From Nemertoderma westbladi (taxonomy: Eukaryota; Xenacoelomorpha; Nemertodermatida; Nemertodermatidae), in assembly GCA_032718475.1 (NCBI GenBank), contig JAUCBJ010003080.1:1-39933 (forward strand): a stretch of DNA of 39,933 bases. Reading direction: 5' to 3'. The position numbers were made by a program, and so were the translations under genes. The notes under the pieces were generated by a model, which had not been told where the DNA came from, searched no databases, and was given only the letters and a program-made list of their open reading frames with translations. Shown in pieces: positions 9,124-20,789 of this stretch (positions within the stretch are counted from its first letter, which is position 1; every line of letters starts with the position of its first letter).

Positions 9124-11571
9124 ATGGCGATGGCTTACGGAATCAGAAAACGGTCTCCTGAAAACGAAATCTTTGATGATTACGAACTAAATCCATATTC
9201 GGATGAACTCCAACATCTCAATGGTATTGATGATATTCACAAGGATGTAGATTACCATTTTGGAACTGGTTTGATCCCGCAAAAGGCAAAACGACGCAGA
9301 TTGATATCTAGAAACGATCGTTATCATGAAATTGAGAAATGTGACGAATTTGAGAGTGATAGCGGAAAGGTAGGACGATCGCAGTTTTTGATCGATTATG
9401 AAGACTTAATACAAAAGAATAATCATCATAATATTGAGCAACTAGACGATAATTCATTTCCAAACAGGAATATTGGAAATATAACTGCAAAAGTTCATAA
9501 CAATAGACAGTTTAGTGACGATTTGCCATATTTTAATATACCTGTCACGTCTCCTCTACATTCCTCTATCATACAAAATCGCATTCCTGACGAGCCTAAT
9601 TGGCATTCAAGGGGAAGTCCATTGCCAACCAGTAATGTAGATATGGTGTATCGCCTAGCAAAGCAGCCGACGGGAGAGATTGCACATCCTTCCGGGTTCG
9701 ACGCTTGTCGGGATAGAAAAAATGAGGATAATGACAGATTAGCTGTTTATTTGACAGAAGCGGAGTATCAATACCTTCGGATGGGACATAATGAAGCCTT
9801 GCAGAATGTTAAAAACGAAAGGAGTTTTCGGAGCTATCAACCCGGTACACGAATACCGCGACACAACAGGCCTGATTTTATGAGGCCGATTCAACGTCCT
9901 TCGAATACCAGGCGTGACCCCGGTTTGTTTGAAAGTGTTGCTTGTGATCGCGGGAATTTAACTCACCACAATGATGCAAGGCAAACAAAATGTTCAAAGA
10001 ATCGCGATGAGGTTCGGTATTGTAACTCCAGGGAACCGTTGATGAGTGATAACCGCCAATTCCGCTCCAATGAAATTGAACGATGTGATTATCTCCCACG
10101 GGAAAATCTACGTATTGATAATGACGGGTGTTCACATGGTGATGACATGGAGGAAAGTCCAAATGGGAGGAGAGAATGTAATCCTCGTGTTTATAGTGAG
10201 AATAAAAAGCAACGGCATGCTTATATTGGGGTTAGAGATAGATCCGCGTTTGGGGAATTATATGGAAGGCCCATCATAAATAAAAGCACCCTAGGTGATA
10301 CTCGACCCACAGTGTCGAGAGATAAACCACATCAGGATCGGATACTTACCTCTAACCATTTATCTGAAAATGGGCGATCGAATCTCCATAACCATAATCA
10401 CATATATAATAGTGATTGGAATTTCTCATATGATAGGGGACATTCGAAAAGACATAGGAAATGTCCAAAAATGTATTGGGAATCTCTTAAAAGTCCTCCA
10501 CGTCGCAGTGGGATGGGTGATTGTATTGGAAAATCATCAGATACCTGCTGTGATCATCACACTACCGGTGAGATAGAGCGTCAGTGTACACCGCGACCGC
10601 CTACCTGTTGCCATCCCTCTCTATCAAAGTGTCGGATCATAAGGAGTCAATGTTGTTGTTCATTTACTTCGAGTAGAGAATCCCAAGGCAACACTGATCA
10701 GAATATTCGTAGTTGCTGTTCCCTCACTCATCAAAGACAGAATTGTACTTCCCCTACAGTCAATCATTCCATCCCCGTAAAACTACCCACTTCAATTGGA
10801 AACGCCAAGTGTTGCAAATTCCATCCTCGCGATCACGGGAAAACACATCGCACTTCGAGCATCTCCAACACAGTTGTTGATAAACAATGCAGCAAGCGTA
10901 TCAGTAAGGCTGAAAGAGCTGAAGTGTATCAATGTAAGAGTGTTCACGCCTGTAAGAGCGCTCCTCCAACCGAGACAAAAGGGAACATTCCTTCGCCCCA
11001 GCTTCGTAGCTGTCACAGTGCTGGAGTTGATATCTCTGTAACAAATGTTCCGTCAACCAGGAAGTTACGCACTCCATCCTCTGTGGCATGTTCAACAATC
11101 ACTGCTGACAATCGAAGTTCATTGCGTGGTGAACTGCACCGGCGGTGCAATGCACCGATATTATGTGCTGATGAAAGCCGTGGTGATTGCAATGCACCGA
11201 GATTCTGTGCTGATGAAAGCCCCAAGGAGACCTTTGTGTTATCACACAAACCGGTACCCTCCAATGATGTGCGACAACCTCTGATTGTTTATGACAATGA
11301 TGAGTATTACACCTATAACCTAAATGGAAAGACTCATGCCAAACCAATGGGTGGCGACTATAAAGCAAGGTATACTTCGACAAGGAGAAAAATCAACAAG
11401 CAAAAATATTTATTGTCGCCTGGTAGCAAGTGGACGTTGGAGATGCAGAAGATATTTGATAGCGCAGCTGCGCGAGACCAGTCGGGTAACAATTGGACGC
11501 CAGTCGGGACGGGCAATATATTCGAATACGACCCGCACTATCGTATAAAACGACAATTGCAAAAATGTTGA
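9124..11571 (+). CDS. Uncharacterised 815-aa Cys-rich, polar protein (single exon)
   Basis: An intact frame of 815 codons with a good start context (GCGATGG; a second in-frame ATG follows at 9130). I do not recognise the family. No signal peptide or membrane segment is apparent. Residues about 1-460 are polar and rich in Asn, Arg, Asp and His, probably disordered. Residues about 466-545 are Cys/His-rich with CC and CCC clusters. Near residues 676-705 a CNAP..CADES segment occurs twice in tandem. The last 90 residues (from about 725) are better ordered, with YYTYNLNGKTHA, SPGSKWTLEMQKIFDSAAARD and a basic end. That tail is the best probe for homology. A long open frame with few simple repeats argues for a real gene. 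A nuclear or RNA/DNA-binding role is only a guess from charge. Confidence 0.8.
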   Translation: MAMAYGIRKRSPENEIFDDYELNPYSDELQHLNGIDDIHKDVDYHFGTGLIPQKAKRRRLISRNDRYHEIEKCDEFESDSGKVGRSQFLIDYEDLIQKNNHHNIEQLDDNSFPNRNIGNITAKVHNNRQFSDDLPYFNIPVTSPLHSSIIQNRIPDEPNWHSRGSPLPTSNVDMVYRLAKQPTGEIAHPSGFDACRDRKNEDNDRLAVYLTEAEYQYLRMGHNEALQNVKNERSFRSYQPGTRIPRHNRPDFMRPIQRPSNTRRDPGLFESVACDRGNLTHHNDARQTKCSKNRDEVRYCNSREPLMSDNRQFRSNEIERCDYLPRENLRIDNDGCSHGDDMEESPNGRRECNPRVYSENKKQRHAYIGVRDRSAFGELYGRPIINKSTLGDTRPTVSRDKPHQDRILTSNHLSENGRSNLHNHNHIYNSDWNFSYDRGHSKRHRKCPKMYWESLKSPPRRSGMGDCIGKSSDTCCDHHTTGEIERQCTPRPPTCCHPSLSKCRIIRSQCCCSFTSSRESQGNTDQNIRSCCSLTHQRQNCTSPTVNHSIPVKLPTSIGNAKCCKFHPRDHGKTHRTSSISNTVVDKQCSKRISKAERAEVYQCKSVHACKSAPPTETKGNIPSPQLRSCHSAGVDISVTNVPSTRKLRTPSSVACSTITADNRSSLRGELHRRCNAPILCADESRGDCNAPRFCADESPKETFVLSHKPVPSNDVRQPLIVYDNDEYYTYNLNGKTHAKPMGGDYKARYTSTRRKINKQKYLLSPGSKWTLEMQKIFDSAAARDQSGNNWTPVGTGNIFEYDPHYRIKRQLQKC

Positions 11572-11633
11572 TTTATATAACACTTTAACCGTAAGGTTTA
11601 TCTTTTATGCATAAAGTATAAGTAATAATTGTT

Positions 11634-11643
11634 AATAAATAAA
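11634..11643 (+). terminator. Polyadenylation signals of the 815-aa gene
   Basis: Two overlapping AATAAA hexamers begin 63 and 67 bases after the stop codon. Confidence 0.6.
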
Positions 11644-11932
11644 CCAGTTTATAAGCCCATATTAGTTTGTAGATGTTTTCTATGCATTTAGGCGCATTAC
11701 TGTACTATTAATTATATTCGTATTGTAGTTAATTACAGTAAGCTGTTTATAGTAAAAAACCATGCCGGGGGTATGTTTCAACTAAAAAATTTTCCTGAGA
11801 TCCTGGCATGCATGCAATCAGTAAGCAGATCAACCTTTCCAGCTGATCGGTAGGTTTCAACCAAACCAAGATGTTAAAATTAATAAGGCGACAGTAGGCT
11901 ACAGAGAAACTCCAAAGCGAGAAGAACCATCA
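11644..11932. other. Spacer, nothing recognised
   Basis: AT-rich intergenic DNA with no open frame or repeat of note. Confidence 0.4.
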
Positions 11933-12136
11933 ATGTGTGTTGTTTGTGTCGAGGCATACCTCACTAACCAATGGGAAGCATCAGTGTGTGTTGTTTGTGT
12001 CGAGGCATACCTCACTAACCAATGGGAAGCATCAATGTGTGTTGTTTGTGTCGAGGCATACCTCACTAACCAATGGGAAGCATCAATGTGTGTTGTTTGT
12101 GTCGAGGCATACCTCACTAACCAATGGGAAGCATCA
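11933..12136. repeat. 51-bp tandem repeat, four copies
   Basis: Four nearly identical 51-bp units. The unit is a multiple of three and open in more than one frame on both strands, which produces several spurious short frames (for example a 17-residue CVVCVEAYLTNQWEAS-type repeat). Confidence 0.95.
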
Positions 12137-13323
12137 CCATAAACATTCATCACCATTTTGTATGCTTGTTAATATTGAACCGACCGACACATATATGCAT
12201 ATAAAATATATAAAATAAAACATATTTTGTTGTGTGTTTATTTTCGTTTCAGCTAAAACTTGGCGTGGGAACTTTTTTATCCAATTAAATCAGAATTTTA
12301 GACGGATAGTTCTGAAACGTTAATGGACCTTTAGGTCATATTAATACGCAGTATTTAATCAGGCTATCGCACCATACATTGTATGTCTACTCCAATATAG
12401 TATGTATCCAAATAGACACTCTTTTATCACTAATCACACCATACTGTACTTTCTTAACAGCCAATCCAATTATTACAGTATACCCAAAGTACAATATTTA
12501 CCACTCAGAGAACGATGCCCACTCCCAAACAATTCGCCCACGTGCCGTGGGCTGGGAAAATGCAGGTGGACAGCAAGTATAGTACTATAGTATATACCTT
12601 CCAAGTTGTAGCTTAAACGGATTGTAAATAACAAAGTTGCAGTTGATGTGAACTTCACATATTTCTCCATTTAGCGACAGACTGGGGAACTGCAGACTCT
12701 GTATTACGTTTGAACGAGTTAGGGAGATACACTTCTAGCAAGCTTTAGTAAACGAGATTTCAACGACATACAGTAGGTTCAAACTTATATGCTGTATACA
12801 GACATATAGAGACAGACAGTCAGATAGACAGACAGACAGACAGACATTTTCTTTGTTATATATTTTTCTGTAATATCTGTATATTGAATACGATAAGATT
12901 TATAGTATTAGCCATCACTGTTATTTTCTTCATTTCGATACGTTTCCCCACACCCGTTCCAGTTACTCATTTTTACATAAATTATGCACTTATAATATAA
13001 AATTCTGCACTCTACGTCTATATTTTTCATTTGGATTGTAAGTTTCTTTATATATAATAATTGTTTATTCAGGGATGTAAGTTTCGACTGGTTTCTAGTT
13101 GCGCCTCTAGCGCCAACAGTGGGTCATCTACAACACGCGGGGACGACGACGACCACAGATGGAGCCATTACAACGAGTTTATATTCCAACGTCCCTGATT
13201 GGTTCAACTTTGACTGAGCTGACAGAACATACTGTACAGTACATATGTTCTCATTGGCTGCCCAAACTAATATTTTGGATGCGGTGGCCTAAAGTACATC
13301 GATTTGTAACGTCTATACGTTGT
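12137..13323. other. AT-rich intergenic stretch
   Basis: No gene recognised. The only structure noted is a GACA microsatellite at 12809-12845. Confidence 0.4.
12809..12845. repeat. (GACA)n microsatellite
   Basis: Imperfect run of GACA/CAGA tetramers, perfect over the last five or so units. Confidence 0.85.
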
Positions 13324-13556
13324 CAGTTTGTGTATACAAACACTAAAATAAATGTTTACAGTTTGTGTATACAAACACTAAAATGAATGTATACAGTTTG
13401 TGTATACAAACACTAAATGTGTACAGTTTGTGTATACAAACACTAAATGTATACAGTTTGTGTATACAAACAGTAAATGTATACAGTTTGTGTATACAAA
13501 CACTAAATGTATACAGTTTGTGTATACAAACAGTAAATGTATACAGTTTGTGTATT
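13324..13556. repeat. 30/35-bp tandem repeat around GTTTGTGTATACAAAC
   Basis: Units start at 13324, 13359, 13394, 13424, 13454, 13484 and 13514, with a partial copy at 13544. The first two are 35 bp, the rest 30 bp. From 13424 on they alternate CACTAAATG and CAGTAAATG, giving a 60-bp higher-order unit. The core is nearly palindromic. Confidence 0.95.
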
Positions 13557-15021
13557 TGGGTACAAAATTGTCGCATAATATTTTAAATTTAACATTATTT
13601 TGTTTTATCTTAATTGTTTTGTTTAATTTGTTGACGACTCTGTTGTTTATCATTAATTTTAGAATTAACCATCTCTATGTTGTATTTGCCCGCCGTTAGT
13701 TGTTATTTCTTAAATAATTAACAACAAGTGTTTAAGATAATATTATTCCCACTTCAAATATATTATCTTTCCTTTGTGTTCGTTTGTTTAAAGTCGTATA
13801 GAGTAATAAACATAGAACTATACTAAAATAATTTATTATTTAATATTTATTGATGACATATCGCATTTAAAATTTCTTTAATATTAATAATTTTATATTG
13901 TCATATTTTATTATTTCTGTTGTAGGCCCTATTATAATTAGATATTTACATTTTTGAATCAAATTACATAACTACATAAACATTACATAACTCAATTTCA
14001 TAATGTACAGTAGCACTTGATAACATTAGTTAACTTCTCTATTATAACCCCAGCAACAACGCACAGATGTTAAAACGCCTCATCTCTATTATAACCCCCC
14101 ACAGCACACATATGTTAAAAAACGCCTCCCACTGCACTGTAATGTTATAAAGTGCTATATAATACGATCTAAAGTTTTTAATTAAATTATAACAGTAAAT
14201 TTATATTTTATCAAGCTTCTACTGTATAACAAGCAATATTTACCATTTAGTTTTTGATTTTCAGTACCGGTATACTTTTAGTATCAGTTAGGAGTTCACA
14301 CATTTTGAACCTCGGCAGTAGTCCTTAGGACCTGATATTGAGAGCATTGTGTCTTGTTACATTTATATTATACGAAGCTGGCTATCTATTATATTAATTT
14401 AATTGATACAATTAGGATCTAAAAAATATAAATTATAAGAGACAAGTTGTTTAATATTAATATAATTAAAGTTAATTTTTTGGAATTCATCGCATTTGTG
14501 AAATTAAATAAATTGAAGGAACCAGAACATTTATATCTACTTTATAATTACTAAAATAAAACCAGAACAATGTATTTAAATTATCTTTATTTATTGTTCT
14601 AGTATTTATATCATTAGGTTGCAAATGTGTTTGAAATGTGTTTTAATGTGTTTGTTACTGTTTTTTTGTTGTTTTCAGACAAAACACATACTGTCCAGTT
14701 AACATAATGTAATAAATTTGGCCCGCCTTCGCAACGTCAACATTTGGTCTCCAGGTGGGATCGAACTGGTGACTTAGTCGTACCTGGAAATATTATTAGT
14801 CTACATTAAATGCCCGTTAGTATTTTCAGGCGAACTGCTATCAGGAATGGATAGGCCTAGAGACGTCCAACCTGGAGGTTATCTGATCGACCCCACCTGA
14901 ACGTAGCCATTATTATCAACTTTGGTAAGCTGTGCCCAACAAAAATTATAGGCCTAATATAATATGAAACTCATAATACAAATAAACATTTATGGCGTCT
15001 TGGCTTCCCTTAGTTTTACAT
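13557..15021. other. AT-rich intergenic stretch with small repeats
   Basis: A roughly 48-bp direct duplication (CTCTATTATAACCCC...) lies at about 14035-14130. A pair of inverted segments around CAGGTGGGATCGA lies at about 14751-14775 and 14874-14900 and may mark a small unclassified element. No gene seen. Confidence 0.4.
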
Positions 15022-15274
15022 TGTCGCAGTGTCCGAGTGGATACGGCACCTGAACTGCTTACACAATAGTGTTTGGTGGCGCAGGTTCGAATCCGACTAA
15101 AGGCTGTAGAAATTTCGCACTGTTGTGTCCCTAGGCAAGACACATTAGTGCCTACGTCAACCTAGCGGTATAATGGAAACCTGGCTTTGCTGGGGTAATG
15201 ATAATAAAAGCGCTTTGAGTACGCTGAGCGTAGAAAAGCGCTATATAAATAACCAATATTATTATTATTATTAT
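15022..15274 (+). mobile_element. tRNA-derived SINE
   Basis: The head resembles a class-II tRNA: an A-box-like GTCCGAGTGG at 15031-15040 and a B box GGTTCGAATCC at 15084-15094, spaced as in an RNA polymerase III promoter. The body ends in AGCGCTTTGAGTACGC, then AAAAGCGCTATATAAATA and an (ATT)n tail ending at about 15274. This layout (pol III head, conserved body, simple tail) is that of tRNA-SINEs widespread in aquatic animals. The acceptor stem does not pair well, so it is not a functional tRNA. Confidence 0.85.
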
Positions 15275-16821
15275 ATTCTCCATTGTTTTCCTATTGGAAA
15301 GGCTATTATTAGCTCTTTGTTATTTTATCCTAAATAACTGTTTCATATAATACAGTAATAAACTCATTATTATGTAACTACTGTATAAATAAATTTATTG
15401 TTTATAGTAAAAATATAATTTCAACATGTAAAATTCTGTTCTGGTTTCATTTAACTTGTCAATTTTTGGGGTACCAATTTCGTTGCGATGACCTATATGA
15501 ACTGGCTCTTAGCGCAAGACCATGCAACTTTTGAAAGCCCATATCGCAGCTTCCGTATTATTCAGATATTTGGAATCCCGGCAACGTCTTTCCCATTGGT
15601 ACCACCGTATCGCAATAGTTTAATAATGAATGTAGTCGGCCTACTGTACGACTTGTACAATATCGATGGAGATATACTGTACCTTATGTATGTAAGCATG
15701 TAATCAAAGATTGAATTCGAAAATAAAACTTCTGACTGTAATAATACTGTAGTCGAGTAAACACTAACCTAAAACATTAAGAGGAAGTGGAAATTTGGTA
15801 CAACTGAGATTTTTTACATTTTCTAGTCAATTCGAGGGTGTTGATTCCGAATCCGGTTCATGCCAAGCGTGAAAAGTTGAGCATTTTGTTCTAGAAGCAT
15901 TTATATTCTAGAAAAAGACTTGTGATTGGATACCATTGCTTTGGTTGATAATAATTGATTTATTTTAATATAATTGATAATTAAAATACATCAGATGAAA
16001 ATCTGGACAAATGACCCAACGGACAAACATGGACAACGTATGAAACCTGAACTTGTTGAGGTTAAACCATAAATGAGTACAACAATTAGTTATATAAGAA
16101 TTAATAATTAAATATTGGTAATGTCAACAACTGATATAAACAAGATATTTTAAAATACAGTTATATAACATAATATCAGTTCAGGTAAATACGAAGTTCA
16201 CATCAGCAATTAATTAAGCAGCAGTAATATAATAATTGTCATTCGAATCTCTTTAACAGTTTAAATAAAATCCCAGGCAGTTTAGTACTTTCATTTGCGG
16301 TACCAAGATCATAACAATAGAGTAGAAACTCGTCACTATGGTTACTATTTTTTAACAAATTCTTCCCTAAAATTCCAAATTTTTCAATAACACAATATAT
16401 CAAATAGGGCCTCGGAACGCGATGAATGGGTTTAACATGCCCGGTACTACTGGTCATCTTGGCAAACGTGGGGACTTTCCTTTGCTTGGTACAAATATTA
16501 ACAAAACAAAGGCCCGATCTAACAGTCCTTTTGTTCCAGTTTAATTTATAACCGTTACTATGGTTAAACCATAGCAACGCCAATTTCATTATTACAGTAG
16601 TTGCATAATTAATTATGTGCATTTAAGCAAAGTGTTGTAATAACAAATTACTGTACGTACGTATTCAAATGAACCTGGCCATACAGTATATTAAAAAATA
16701 GAAAATATAGTTTGTCTAATACGGTTTGCAATTTAAATTTGAGTGAGGCGGCACTTGAGTATCTGCCTCATGAGGTAAACCTCGTTTCCATGAGGGTCTT
16801 AGGGGAATAATGCAAAAATTA
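15275..16821. other. AT-rich intergenic stretch
   Basis: No convincing gene. A 127-codon minus-strand frame at 16239-16622 has no recognisable motif and is left as unsupported. GTTCTAGAA/TTCTAGAA pairs occur near 15890-15915. Confidence 0.4.
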
Positions 16822-17010
16822 TTAATGTTTAAAATTCTAACTAAAATAGACAATATTTAAAATGCTAACAAAATATACAATATTTAAAATTATAACTAAA
16901 ATGGACAATATTTAAAATTATAACTAAAATGGACAATATTTAAAATCATAACTAAAATGGACAATATTTAAAATTATAACTAAAATAGACAATAATTAAA
17001 TTTATAACGA
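16822..17010. repeat. 28-bp tandem repeat, about seven copies
   Basis: Units of the form ACAATATTTAAAATTATAAC followed by TAAAATGG, more diverged at both ends of the array. Confidence 0.85.
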
Positions 17011-17119
17011 AATTAGAGAATCTTTAGAATTAATACTAAACTCTGTTGACAATTAATTAAAATAAAACCAGAAATTAATAAAAAAAAATAAAAAAAATAA
17101 ACAATAAATAGATCGTTCC

Positions 17120-17258
17120 ATGGACTTCCTCCGCGAACTTGGCCGGCGTGTAGAGAAGGTCAGCGGGAATATGAGGGCAACTGAACACCTGCGTCAACGC
17201 ATTGGGGTCTGTGTGCAGGCAGGTAATGCTGCCTGTATCAAGCAATCGTTTGGATCAG
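17120..17258 (+). pseudogene. Short coding remnant split by a hAT-type insertion
   Basis: The frame from 17120 encodes about 46 residues with a protein-like pattern (FLRELGRRVEKVSGN, LRQRIGVCVQAGNAA). A transposon is inserted at its 3' end, inside the TGGATCAG duplication. The flanking sequence on the other side reaches a stop within a few codons. I do not recognise the family. It could be a fragment of an older mobile element. Confidence 0.35.
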
Positions 17259-18376
17259 CAGGCCCGTATCGTGCGGGGGGGCTTTGGGGGCACTGCCCCC
17301 CCCCCCCAGACAAGTCCCACTGTCCCCCCAGATATATGTCTTGTTCACTCGTCTTGTTCACAATTATTTAATAATAATAGTGTTGACCCCAGTGATCAAT
17401 ATTATTGGATACACATTGATATACAGTACTAAGGATTCACACTTCTACACACTGACCTTACTCCCCACCATCCCATTTTGGTCCAATTATATAATACTAC
17501 ATGACATTGACCTACCTACCTGTAATTACTAAAAATACCCGAAAGCTCCAGGTTCTCTCATTGGCTACCAGGAGATGTTTGTTGTTGACCCATTGTCTAT
17601 TTGTCTGTAATTTTGGAGCCAGCCTGCAGCTAAAAGGCTTGGCGCTGAGGGTTGCGCTGGTATCCATAGCTATAATTTGTTGTAACTTAACCTTAACCAT
17701 ATTATACCTGAAGTGGGTCCTTCGTGCAGCACTTGTAAATTATGTAAATGTCAACTTGAAAGAAATATAAGCAAAATCTAAGCAAATGCCCTTGATCACT
17801 AACACCGGCCTAGAGGCAGGCTTGAAAACTGCAGTCGATTTTTAAGACCTCAGAAAAAGTTTAATAATGACATAGCATATATAGCACATATATAGCACAT
17901 ATAATAATGGTCTAGTACAATTCTGCCAAGTTTCCGCTTAAACGGTTTAATATCAAAGAAATGGGAGGACATTTAATGCTTAGACATGTAGCCATCTAGC
18001 AGGAGACTGGACTGTTGAACTGTTGGTGTCAAAGGTTGCTAACTAATGTCAAGTTTTGGACATATTTATGCCTACAGATTTTCAATTCGACAGCTTTAAA
18101 TCTGACGAATGTTACGTTAATGAATTCGTTATGTCAACAACTATTTGCCATTATTGACATACTACTTAACTTAACAGTGTCAGTTCGCCAAGGCTCCGCC
18201 AATTTCGTGGCTCGCCCCACACCTTTCAACAATATTGATTATATTTATGTACTACTTTAACTCTCACTTTGTTGTATGCTCCCCAAATCCAAGTTATGGG
18301 TTTGCCCCCCCAGATTTGGCCTCTGCCCCCCCCCCCCCCCCAGATAATATGATCACCATACGGGCCTGTGGATCAG
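17251..18376. mobile_element. hAT-like non-autonomous DNA transposon with 8-bp target duplication
   Basis: TGGATCAG occurs at 17251-17258 and again at 18369-18376, exactly flanking an element of 1110 bp (17259-18368). Its ends are CAGGCCCGTAT and the inverse ATACGGGCCTG. An 8-bp duplication and ends starting with CAG are hallmarks of the hAT superfamily. Near both ends are C-rich runs followed by CAGA. Several short frames inside are open but none resembles a hAT transposase, so it is non-autonomous. Confidence 0.85.
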
Positions 18377-18707
18377 GCATAGGCAACTGAATCCAGTGAA
18401 TATATTAAGAATAACGAAGATGACAATTCATTAAACTTATTATATATGAAATGGAAAGTGATCCGTATAATATATTTTATAGAATTTTCTTTAGTTATAA
18501 ATAGATAATAACTATTAAGATATAATATTTACAATCAAACATGGATAAAAATAATGGATCTTATATTTTAAGTGAAATGTGGCAGGTCGGGTGCGGGGTT
18601 ATGTAACAGACATTTCGGCTGGTGGGATCTGGAGTACCCTTGCATGGTCCGGTCACATGGGCTCCTATGGAATCTAATTTAGTTAAGGGGGCGGGGTGGG
18701 GGGGGGG
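18377..18707. other. Spacer between two transposons
   Basis: AT-rich DNA ending in a G-rich run at about 18687-18707. No gene seen. Confidence 0.4.
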
Positions 18708-19804
18708 GGTAGCGCATTTTCTGACCAAAAAGTCGAATTGTTGAAACATATCCTATCTGATGCAGAATTTCATTTTGAATACAAATATGTAAACCGTTTT
18801 TTCATATCTTGCTTAGTTTTCGAGATATCTGGGATAGAAGATACTGGCTCCGATATATCGCGATATTGGTAAAGGCGATGGAGTTTGGGGTTTGCATTCA
18901 ATTTCTCCAAAATTCTGTGCTCATTGGTGCCAATTTGATGTCTCCTCGAGAAAGAGCACAAAATTTTAATTGCGAAGAAATTTTTTTCTATGATTATTGG
19001 ACCTACTAATCAGTTTATAAGACAACTTTAAGTCTCCGGAATAAAGACGGGACTCGAATAAGCGACTCTGCGGTATTTGTGGGATTACACGGAATAGACT
19101 TATCGGTAATCGGAGATCTTCAAAATGTATTATCTCCAGTTGTAGTGGTCGCACGAAGTTCGTTTTAGGTTCATTCGAAAGCTCTTTTCCTAGAGAACAA
19201 AGTTACGATTTGATTTAAGATAAAATGGTTGTGATGCAACATAACATGAATTTGGGTAAAATATGCCTTGCAAATTTTGTTCAAGATATGATTGTTCAGG
19301 CAGCTTTCAAGAGTTTGCCAAACCAAATGGTAACTTTGGTCCTTGAGAAAATAGCTTTGAATGAGCTCAAACAAACTCCGTACGACCACTAGAACTTGAG
19401 ATTATACATTTTGAAGATCTTGTAATCCCACAAAGACCACAGAATCGCTTATTCGAGTCCCGTTTTATTTTATTCCGGAGACTTGAAGTTGTCTTATAAA
19501 CTGATCAGTAGATCCAATAATCATAAAAAAATATCTACACAATTAAAATTTTGTGCTCTTTCTCGTGGAGATATCCAATTAGCACCACTGAGCACAGAAA
19601 TTTTCAGAAATTGAAAGCAAACCCCAAACTTCATCGCATTTACCGATATTGCGATATATCGGAGCCAGTATCTTCTATCCCAGATATCTCGGAAACTAAG
19701 CAAGATATGGAAAAACGGTTTCCATATTTGGATTCAATATGAAATTTTGCGTCAGATAGGATATGTTTCAAAAATTCCACTTTTTGGTCAGAAAATGCGC
19801 TACC
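18708..19804. mobile_element. 1.1-kb foldback element (long inverted repeats)
   Basis: The left end GGTAGCGCATTTTCTGACC pairs with the right end ending in GCGCTACC at 19804. Inverted similarity continues inward for about 500 bp on each side: AAACATATCCTATCTGA, GATATATCG, CCGGA and TCGAATAAGCG blocks recur inverted. It reaches GTGGTCG at about 19146 and CGACCAC at about 19383 and continues some way beyond. Only about 100-150 bp in the centre lack a clear partner. The arms differ by scattered substitutions and small indels, so the element is not very young. No transposase and no clear target duplication are visible. Confidence 0.85.
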
Positions 19805-20417
19805 TAAAGTAAATGCGGAATTATGTAACATATTAGGTACGAAAGAATGTATTGGTTGTTTTAAAAAAAAATTATTACATTTTTTACTGATACTTTTTTC
19901 TTTTTCTTTTACTTTTTTTTTATTACTCAAAAAGCTTTAAAACCATTAAGAAAAATTCGATTATTATATGTTTTAAAAATATAAATCAAATCCCCCTCTT
20001 TCATAATAAACAATCTAGCTCCTGATTCGTTGTTTCCAATTTTACATCAACGTTTCCGGGACTTACTTTATTTATAATAGTAAAATGTATTATATAGGTT
20101 GTTTTAAAAAAAATTTCGTTATCATGCGGTCTATACAAAACTAGTATACATGGTATAGGAGGATTTGAAACGATAAATATCTCAGTTATACGTGAGAGCA
20201 TGGCCTTCTATTCTCAGTGTGTTAATGGGATTCAGAATACATTTTAACATAAAGAAATGCAGAAATCACCATTTCGGCAAAATTGGCATATAGGTGGTTT
20301 CAAAATGAAAGGGACGATATATAGATACGTGGATACCTGGATACGTAGGCACATACATACGTCATGTACATGGAAAAGCTTAACGCAATAATTTTTATTG
20401 TCCGTTTATATCACTCA
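19805..20417. other. AT-rich spacer
   Basis: It contains two diverged copies of GGTTGTTTTAAAAAAAA-type sequence (about 19853 and 20097) and no gene. Confidence 0.35.
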
Positions 20418-20622
20418 TTATGTCCTTTTTTTTACTTTTTATGTCCACCAGAAATTTACCGTTAGGTTCCATGCTACCGGTTTCTCTACTGCTGTTCTCT
20501 CAGGCTATCAGTAACGGTATTAGTTTTTTTTTTACTTTTTATGTCCTCCAGAAATTTACCGTTAGGTTCCATGCTACCGGTTTCTCTACTGCTGTTCTCT
20601 CAGGCTATCAGTACCGGTATTA
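20418..20622. repeat. Direct duplication of about 102 bp
   Basis: Two consecutive copies, each with a T-rich start, ATGTCC, CAGAAATTTACCGTTAGG and CTCTCAGGCTATCAGTA, differing at a few positions. Confidence 0.9.
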
Positions 20623-20789
20623 GTATATAGAGCACTATTTTGCAGTATTGCTGTATTGTATGTACAGATGTACAGTAGGTATAAAGCAGGTATTTTAGTC
20701 AGTTCCGGCACCGGTACTGCTGTAGGCCTATTGTGTAGCCTACCATTTAAATACGGTAATGGTAGGCCTACGGTACGGCTGACCGGTTG

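Noticed and set aside
11899-12218. Short frames on both strands with 17-residue repeats
   Set aside because: They are explained by a four-copy 51-bp tandem repeat with length divisible by three.
13365-13699. Several short frames on both strands over the 13.3-kb repeat
   Set aside because: They all derive from the 30-bp repeat and have no unique coding sequence.
15022-15098. Functional tRNA gene
   Set aside because: A and B boxes are present but the acceptor arm does not pair, and a SINE body and tail follow.
16239-16622. 127-codon minus-strand frame as a gene
   Set aside because: No motif, AT-rich surroundings, and no supporting signals beyond length.
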